DNA of 19,203 nt from positions 1 through 19,203 of the forward strand of contig JAICQA010000011.1 in assembly GCA_025929595.1 (NCBI GenBank), in the 5' to 3' direction. Below are positions 14,394-19,203 of the stretch, one piece after another; positions within the stretch are counted from its first letter, which is position 1, and every line of letters starts with the position of its first letter. The position numbers and the translations under genes were made by a program. The stretch is from Xanthobacteraceae bacterium. Lineage in GTDB: Bacteria; Pseudomonadota; Alphaproteobacteria; Rhizobiales; Xanthobacteraceae. Below the pieces are notes generated by a model. It was not told the origin of the DNA. It saw nothing but the letters and a program-made list of their open reading frames with translations, and did not search any database.

Positions 14394-14954
14394 ATGCGCT
14401 TACGCAGCGCGGCCACGGCCCTTGCCCTTGCGTCGATCGTCGGCCTGATCGGCGCGAGCGATGCCGAGGCGAAAAAGCGTACGCGCCCTGTAGCTAAGAA
14501 AACGGTGGTCAAGAAGGAAGCCGTGGCGCCCAAGCCTGCCTGGCGGTTCGTTCGTCAATCGAGCGCGCCGACGCTGCTCTATGGCACGGTCGACGAGTTC
14601 CAGATTTCTTTTTCCTGCCAACCGGAATCCGGGCTGCTGCGCGTGATCTCGCAAATCGGTTCGCGCGGCGTTCAACCGGGCGACGGCGCGGCAATCAAGC
14701 TGCACAGCGGCAAGCGCAAGTTTGAGGTCGCAGGCACCGCGTTCACGACCGAGGCCCGCAAGGACATCGACATCGGCGGCGCGACACGCTTCGACCCCGA
14801 ACTCTTCGTATTGCTCAAGGGCAGCGAGACGCTGGTGATCGAAGTTCCCGGCCGTAAGAAGTCGTTGCCGATCAGCGATGTGGGGCCGAGCGCCGACGCA
14901 TTTCAACGCGCGTGCTCTTCGATCGCGGGAACCGCGCGATCCTCGGCCGGCTGA
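14394..14954 (+). CDS. Secreted protein of unknown function, lysine-rich linker
   Basis: A 186-residue protein I cannot assign to a named family. A signal peptide is clear (1-26, cleavage near DAEA), followed by a Lys/Pro/Val-rich stretch (27-47) and a globular part with two cysteines near its ends (75 and 174). The Cys-x-Pro-x-SGLLRV opening and the late pattern FVLLKGSETLVIEV...AFQRAC recall small alphaproteobacterial periplasmic domains closed by a disulfide, but this is inference. The ATG at 14394 has GAGAG eight bases upstream; the open frame upstream from 14331 lacks signal-peptide character. It stands alone on the plus strand inside a minus-strand neighbourhood and ends 6 bp from the convergent dxs stop codon. 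Confidence 0.75.
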   Translation: MRLRSAATALALASIVGLIGASDAEAKKRTRPVAKKTVVKKEAVAPKPAWRFVRQSSAPTLLYGTVDEFQISFSCQPESGLLRVISQIGSRGVQPGDGAAIKLHSGKRKFEVAGTAFTTEARKDIDIGGATRFDPELFVLLKGSETLVIEVPGRKKSLPISDVGPSADAFQRACSSIAGTARSSAG

Positions 14955-14960
14955 TTTAAT

Positions 14961-16886
14961 TCAAGCGATCTGACCGCTCGGGCGGCTTTCGCCTTTGCGA
15001 CCGAGCGCTTTCTGCACGGCTGCAACAATGCCTCGTGCGTCGAGGCCGGCACTAGAATACATTTTCACTGGCGTGTCCTGCTCGATGAAGCGATCGGGCA
15101 GGACCAGCGAACGAATTTTCAGACCCTTGTCGAGTACGCCCGCGCTCGCGAGCAGGTCGAGTACGTGGCTGCCGAAGCCGCCGACCGAGCCCTCTTCAAT
15201 CGTGACCAACAGCTCGTGACCGCGCGCCAGGCGCAGCACGAGATCGTTGTCGAGCGGCTTGGCGAAGCGCGCGTCGGCCACGGTGCAGGCGACTCCCTGC
15301 GCCGCCAGCTCGTCCCCCGCTTTCAGACATTCGCCGAGCCGGGCACCGAACGACAGGAGCGCCACCGAACTTCCCTCCCGCAGCACACGGCCGCGGCCGA
15401 TCTCGAGCGGCTTTCCTTCTTCAGACATCGGCACGCCAAGGCCGTCGCCGCGCGGATAACGGAAGGCGCTTGGGCGGTCGTCGATGGCGGCTGCCGTCGC
15501 GACCATGTGCATGAGTTCGGCTTCATCCGCCGCCGCCATGACGACAAAATCCGGCAGACAGGCGAGATAGGCGACATCGAAGCTGCCGGCATGCGTCGGA
15601 CCGTCGGCGCCCACGAGCCCGGCCCGGTCGATGGCGAAACGCACGGGCAATTTCTGGATCGCCACATCGTGCACGACCTGGTCGTAGCCGCGCTGGAGGA
15701 ACGTCGAATAGATCGCCGTGAAGGGCTTGCTGCCCTCCGCGGCCAAACCCGCCGCGAAGGTTACTGCGTGCTGCTCGGCGATGCCGACGTCAAAGAAGCG
15801 GTCGGGGAATTCGCGTGCAAACAAATCGAGCCCCGTGCCGGAGGGCATAGCCGCGGTGACGGCGACAATCTTCTTGTCTTTCTTCGCCTCTTTCACGAGG
15901 CTTTCGCCGAATACTTTCGTATAAGACGGCGCGACCGCCTTCGACTTCGCCTGCGTGCCGGTCGCCACATCGAACTTCACGACGCCATGATACTTGTCGT
16001 GCGACGCCTCGGCGGGCGGATAGCCCTTGCCCTTCTGCGTCACGACATGGACGAGCACCGGCCCGCGCTCGTACTTCTTCACGTTTTGCAGGACCGGCAG
16101 CAGGTGATCGAGATTGTGACCGTCGATCGGTCCGACATATTCGAAGCCGAGTTCCTCGAACAACGTGCCGCCGGTGACGAAGCCGAGCGAGTGTTCATAG
16201 GCGCGGTGAATGGTCTTCGCCGTCCGTCGCGGCAGGCGCTCGGCGATGCGCTCCCACAGATTGCGCATGCGCGAATAGGTGCGGCCAGAGATGCGGCGCG
16301 CGAGATAGGCAGACATGGCGCCGACCGGCGGCGCAATCGACATGTCGTTGTCGTTCAGGATGACAATGAGGCGCTTCTTCATCGCGCCTGCGTTATTCAT
16401 GGCCTCGTAGGCCATGCCCGCCGACATCGCGCCGTCGCCGATCACGCAGACCACATTGTAATCCTCGCCCGCAAGATCGCGCGCGACCGCCATGCCGAGG
16501 CCGGCCGAAATCGAAGTCGATGCGTGCGCGGCGCCGAACGCGTCGTATTCGCTTTCGGCGCGGCGCGTGAAACCCGATAATCCTCCGCCCTGGCGGAGCG
16601 TACGGATACGATCGCGGCGTCCGGTGACGATCTTGTGTGGATAGGCCTGGTGGCCGACGTCCCAGATCAGCTTGTCGTGCGGCGTGTCGAAAACGTAATG
16701 CAGCGCGACGGTCAGTTCGATCACGCCGAGCCCCGCCCCGAGATGCCCGCCGGTGACGGAAACGGCATCGACCGTTTCGCGGCGCAATTCATCGGCTACC
16801 TGGCGGAGGGATTCCGGCGGCAATTGCCGCAGGTCGCGCGGCAGGCGGATCATGTCGAGCAGCGGGGTCGCCGAGTGGTCCGCCAA
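14961..16886 (-). CDS. dxs: 1-deoxy-D-xylulose-5-phosphate synthase
   Basis: A 641-residue thiamin-diphosphate enzyme that condenses pyruvate and glyceraldehyde 3-phosphate to DXP, the first step of the MEP isoprenoid pathway and a branch to thiamin and pyridoxal phosphate. Motifs are GGHLGAGLG (46-54), GHQAYPHK (78-85), the TPP motif GDGAMSAGMAYEAMNN (150-165) and the later transketolase-like part with DRAGLVGADGPTHAG. Length is normal. The start is TTG at 16886: CGGAG lies seven bases upstream and the protein then begins MADHSATPLLD, as family members do; the ATG at residue 12 would cut conserved sequence. A promoter candidate lies just upstream, in the 92-bp gap after pirin. Confidence 0.97.
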   Translation of the reverse strand: MADHSATPLLDMIRLPRDLRQLPPESLRQVADELRRETVDAVSVTGGHLGAGLGVIELTVALHYVFDTPHDKLIWDVGHQAYPHKIVTGRRDRIRTLRQGGGLSGFTRRAESEYDAFGAAHASTSISAGLGMAVARDLAGEDYNVVCVIGDGAMSAGMAYEAMNNAGAMKKRLIVILNDNDMSIAPPVGAMSAYLARRISGRTYSRMRNLWERIAERLPRRTAKTIHRAYEHSLGFVTGGTLFEELGFEYVGPIDGHNLDHLLPVLQNVKKYERGPVLVHVVTQKGKGYPPAEASHDKYHGVVKFDVATGTQAKSKAVAPSYTKVFGESLVKEAKKDKKIVAVTAAMPSGTGLDLFAREFPDRFFDVGIAEQHAVTFAAGLAAEGSKPFTAIYSTFLQRGYDQVVHDVAIQKLPVRFAIDRAGLVGADGPTHAGSFDVAYLACLPDFVVMAAADEAELMHMVATAAAIDDRPSAFRYPRGDGLGVPMSEEGKPLEIGRGRVLREGSSVALLSFGARLGECLKAGDELAAQGVACTVADARFAKPLDNDLVLRLARGHELLVTIEEGSVGGFGSHVLDLLASAGVLDKGLKIRSLVLPDRFIEQDTPVKMYSSAGLDARGIVAAVQKALGRKGESRPSGQIA

Positions 16887-16922
16887 GGTTTGGCTCCGGG
16901 ATTCAGGCCCTGTCAGAGGCTT

Positions 16923-16951
16923 ATATCAGGCGCCCGCGCCCGGCAATCAAG
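16923..16951 (-). promoter_or_regulatory. Putative sigma-70 promoter of dxs
   Basis: On the minus strand, CTTGAT (16946-16951), a 17-bp spacer and TGATAT (16923-16928) match the alphaproteobacterial CTTGAC-N17-CTATAT consensus at 5/6 and 4/6 positions. The predicted leader to the dxs TTG start is about 30 nt and contains the ribosome-binding site. It would let dxs be transcribed independently of the upstream genes. Confidence 0.42.
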
Positions 16952-16978
16952 GCGATGGTCGCATACGATCGTCCACAA

Positions 16979-17914
16979 TCAGGCAACGGTGGATGGTTTC
17001 TCAGGTAGCGGAATGAACTCGATCTCGTCGCCCGGCACTTTGCCGAAGTAGCCGTTTTTCCACTCTTCCTTCGCCTGTTCGATCCGCTCGCGGCGGGAGG
17101 AAACAAAATTCCACCAGACATGGCGCGGGCCGTCGAGCGGCGCGCCACCGACAATCGCGATGCGGGCAGGCGTGAGCGCCTTCACAGAGATCGCGTCGCC
17201 CGGCCGGAAGATCAGCATCTTGCCGGCGCCGAAGCGGTCGCCGGCCACGTCGATCTCGCCGGAGCTGACATAGAGCGCGCGTTCCTCATATTCGGTTTCA
17301 ATCGGCACGACCGCGCCAGCTTCAAGTGCGATGTCGGCGCAGACGGCATCGATGTTGGTCTTGAGCGGCGACGTGGCGCCGAACATCTTGCCGGCGACGA
17401 TGCGCGCCGACTTCCCCTCGCCATTCACCACCGGCAGGTCGTCGCCACCATGATGCGCGAAGCCGGGATCGTTCTCTTCGTCTTTTGCGAGCATCGCGAC
17501 CCAAAGCTGAAGGCCGTGGAGCGGTTCGCCATCGACGCGATGATCGGGCGCGGTCCGCTCCGAATGCACGATGCCGCGTCCGGCCGTCATCCAGTTTACT
17601 TCGCCGGGGCGGATCGCGGCATTCATGCCCAGCGTATCGCGGTGGATGATCTCGCCGTCATAAAGATAGGTGAGCGTCGAGAGGCCGATATGCGGGTGCG
17701 GACGCACGTCGAGACCGCGCCCCGCCTTGAATTCGGCCGGCCCGAAATGATCGAAGAAGACGAAGGGACCGACCGTGCGACGCTTCACATGCGGCAGCGC
17801 GCGGCGCACGGCGAAATCGCCGAGATCGACGCTGCGCGGCACGATGACCATTTCGAGCGCGTTGCAGGTGAACGGATCGCCCGCCTCGGGATCGTTGCCG
17901 GGAAAGAAACTCAT
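16979..17914 (-). CDS. Pirin family protein
   Basis: A 311-residue bicupin. The N-terminal cupin carries the pirin metal ligands in the order RPHPHIGL (His73, His75) and GIVHSE (His117, Glu119), matching the His-His-His-Glu set of human pirin and E. coli YhhW. Some pirins show quercetin 2,3-dioxygenase activity; others interact with metabolic enzymes, so the physiological role is open. The ATG at 17914 has GAGG six bases upstream. It starts 14 bp after the xseB stop codon and is likely in the same transcript as the HDAC-like gene and xseB. Confidence 0.93.
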   Translation of the reverse strand: MSFFPGNDPEAGDPFTCNALEMVIVPRSVDLGDFAVRRALPHVKRRTVGPFVFFDHFGPAEFKAGRGLDVRPHPHIGLSTLTYLYDGEIIHRDTLGMNAAIRPGEVNWMTAGRGIVHSERTAPDHRVDGEPLHGLQLWVAMLAKDEENDPGFAHHGGDDLPVVNGEGKSARIVAGKMFGATSPLKTNIDAVCADIALEAGAVVPIETEYEERALYVSSGEIDVAGDRFGAGKMLIFRPGDAISVKALTPARIAIVGGAPLDGPRHVWWNFVSSRRERIEQAKEEWKNGYFGKVPGDEIEFIPLPEKPSTVA

Positions 17915-17928
17915 GATCGGCCTCGCAC

Positions 17929-18180
17929 TTATTCGCGGTCGAGGGGCTCCGTGCCGGTGGCCTTGCCGCTTGCATCCCGCGTGATCTTTTCGACGCGTGC
18001 TTCCGCCTCGCGCAGCAGCGCTTCGCAGCGGCGCTTCAGCGCCTCGCCGCGCTCGTAGATCTGGATCGACTCTTCGAGCGCCACGTCGCCTTTTTCCAGG
18101 CGCTGAACGATCGTCTCAAGCTCCGCCAGCGCCTTCTCGAAAGGCAGCTCGGCGACTTCGTTCTTCGATTCCTTTGCCAT
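17929..18180 (-). CDS. xseB: Exodeoxyribonuclease VII small subunit
   Basis: An 83-residue acidic helical protein. The core FEKALAELETIVQRLEKGDV followed by ALEESIQIYERGEALKRRCE is the XseB signature. It binds several-fold to the large subunit XseA to form exonuclease VII, which degrades single-stranded DNA in both directions. xseA is not in this window. The ATG at 18180 has AGGAA upstream at good spacing; the frame opens five codons earlier without a better site. It lies 20 bp after the HDAC-like gene. Confidence 0.95.
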   Translation of the reverse strand: MAKESKNEVAELPFEKALAELETIVQRLEKGDVALEESIQIYERGEALKRRCEALLREAEARVEKITRDASGKATGTEPLDRE

Positions 18181-18200
18181 GGCGTTTCCTAGCACAAGTC

Positions 18201-19130
18201 TCAGCCGCGCATCAGCGTCTTCACATGCGCCGCCACGGACTGCGAAAGTCCCTGCAGGTCATAGCCGCCTTCAAGCACCGAAACGAGGCGGCCTTGTGAA
18301 TGGCGGTCCGCGGCTTCCATCAACTGCTGGGTCGCCCACACGAAGTCGGACTCGGTGAGGCGAAGGCTGGCGAGCGGATCGCGTTCGTGGGCATCGAAGC
18401 CCGCCGACACCACGACGAGATCGGGCTTGAACTCGTCGAGCCGCGGGATGATCACGCCCGACATCGCTTCGCGGAATTCCTCGCCGCCGCTCCCCGAGCG
18501 CAACGGTGCGTTGACGATGTTGTTGTGCTCGCCGCGCTCGGTGCGCGCGCCGGTGCCGGGATAGAGCGGCATCTCGTGGGTGGAGCAATACATCACCGTC
18601 TTGTCGGACCAGAAAATCTCCTGCGAGCCATTGCCGTGGTGCACGTCGAAATCGACGATCGCGACGCGCTCGGCGCCATAGTGCACCTGGGCGTGGCGCG
18701 CGGCGATCGCGGCATTGTTCAGAAAGCAGAAGCCCATCGCGGTCGCCGTCTCGGCGTGGTGGCCGGGCGGGCGCATGGCGACGAAGGCGTTGTCCGCGTG
18801 GCCGGTCATCACCTCATCGACTGCAAGCACCGCGCCGCCGGCCGCACGCACGATCGGCTCCCAGCTTCCGGGCGAGAGGGCGGTGTCGGCGTCGATGCGC
18901 GCGTTTCCGTTGGCCGGTACGGCGGCGCGGAGCGCGTCCACGTAGGGCATGGGGTGGACGCGGGCGATGGCGAGGAGTTCCACCTCCGGCGCTTCCTCGC
19001 GGGCGAGCATGGCGAACTGCTCGTCCTCCAGGATCGCCTTGATGGCCCGATAGCGGTCCGCCCGCTCAGGGTGGCCGGTCGGAGTCGCGTGGTTGAGGCT
19101 CGAATCGTGGCTGATCAGGAGCGTGGTCAT
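18201..19130 (-). CDS. Histone deacetylase / acetylpolyamine amidohydrolase family protein
   Basis: A 309-residue arginase-fold zinc amidohydrolase. GHPERADR is at residues 19-26; RPPGHHAE (120-127) contains the two active-site histidines; Zn ligands are Asp162 and His164 in DFDVHHGNG (161-169) and Asp246 in SAGFDAH; LEGGYDL near the C-terminus holds the tyrosine position. Bacterial members deacetylate acetylpolyamines or acetyl-lysine proteins (AcuC-like); the substrate here is unknown. The ATG at 19130 gives the standard MTTLLISHD start. It is the first gene visible in the group with xseB, pirin and dxs. The 73 bases beyond it to the window end show no gene. Confidence 0.93.
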   Translation of the reverse strand: MTTLLISHDSSLNHATPTGHPERADRYRAIKAILEDEQFAMLAREEAPEVELLAIARVHPMPYVDALRAAVPANGNARIDADTALSPGSWEPIVRAAGGAVLAVDEVMTGHADNAFVAMRPPGHHAETATAMGFCFLNNAAIAARHAQVHYGAERVAIVDFDVHHGNGSQEIFWSDKTVMYCSTHEMPLYPGTGARTERGEHNNIVNAPLRSGSGGEEFREAMSGVIIPRLDEFKPDLVVVSAGFDAHERDPLASLRLTESDFVWATQQLMEAADRHSQGRLVSVLEGGYDLQGLSQSVAAHVKTLMRG

Positions 19131-19203
19131 GAATCCCGTCCGTCGATGAGGCTACGCGAGTGCCCGCGCGGCGCAAACCCCGTGCTTCGGCCATTTGCGG
19201 GCA

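Noticed and set aside
15165..16580. Plus-strand open frame of 471 codons antisense to dxs
   Set aside because: dxs is beyond doubt on the other strand; the frame is rich in Arg, His and Asp with no domain, a typical GC-rich shadow.
1..19203. CRISPR arrays, tRNA or rRNA genes, riboswitches, insertion sequences, prophage or defence genes
   Set aside because: I saw no regularly spaced repeats, cloverleaf-like sequence, transposase or integrase motifs, or known defence domains on either strand by eye.

Overview
The window is GC-rich and reads as a conserved chromosomal segment of an alphaproteobacterium, most likely order Hyphomicrobiales (Rhizobiales). This is inferred from gene content, from alpha-type promoter candidates (CTTGAY-N17-xxATAx), from a RibB with a degenerate RibA-like tail, and from the grouping of HDAC-like hydrolase, xseB, pirin, dxs and a nearby tlyA. 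I could not run a database search, so the genus is open. I see no tRNA, rRNA, CRISPR array, insertion sequence, integrase or phage gene. Nearly all of it is housekeeping or envelope-related, and I do not see a clearly new biological system.

Layout. Positions 1-252 hold no gene: low-complexity C/G runs (15 Cs at 85-99) lead into a nested palindromic repeat at 100-246. A minus-strand pair follows, pdxH then an SDR oxidoreductase. Divergent from pdxH on the plus strand are an RT0821/Lpp0805-type surface protein and a CbpA-like J-domain co-chaperone, which starts at TTG. The co-chaperone converges, one base apart, on a minus-strand ECF sigma factor/anti-sigma factor pair. The sigma gene is divergent from fabI across about 150 bp that appear to carry two back-to-back promoters.

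A plus-strand run extends from fabI to 10624: fabI, a small secreted protein of unknown function, an FAD monooxygenase-like protein, aroC, ribB (RibBX type) and a secreted DUF1194-type VWA protein. The last meets a minus-strand block stop codon to stop codon: tlyA, a MATE exporter and a TrmA/RumA-type RNA methyltransferase, in transcription order. A secreted plus-strand orphan (14394-14954) separates this block from the final minus-strand group: HDAC-family hydrolase, xseB, pirin and dxs.

Functional themes. Cofactor and precursor supply is represented by pdxH (PLP), ribB (riboflavin), aroC (chorismate) and dxs (isoprenoids, and DXP as precursor of thiamin and PLP). RNA modification is represented by tlyA and the TrmA/RumA-type enzyme. 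Envelope functions include fabI, several secreted proteins, the MATE exporter and the membrane-anchored anti-sigma factor. Points worth a second look are the ECF/fabI promoter arrangement, the metal-site-less RibA-like half of RibB, the uncharacterised secreted proteins, the palindromic repeat, and the very tight convergent gene ends.
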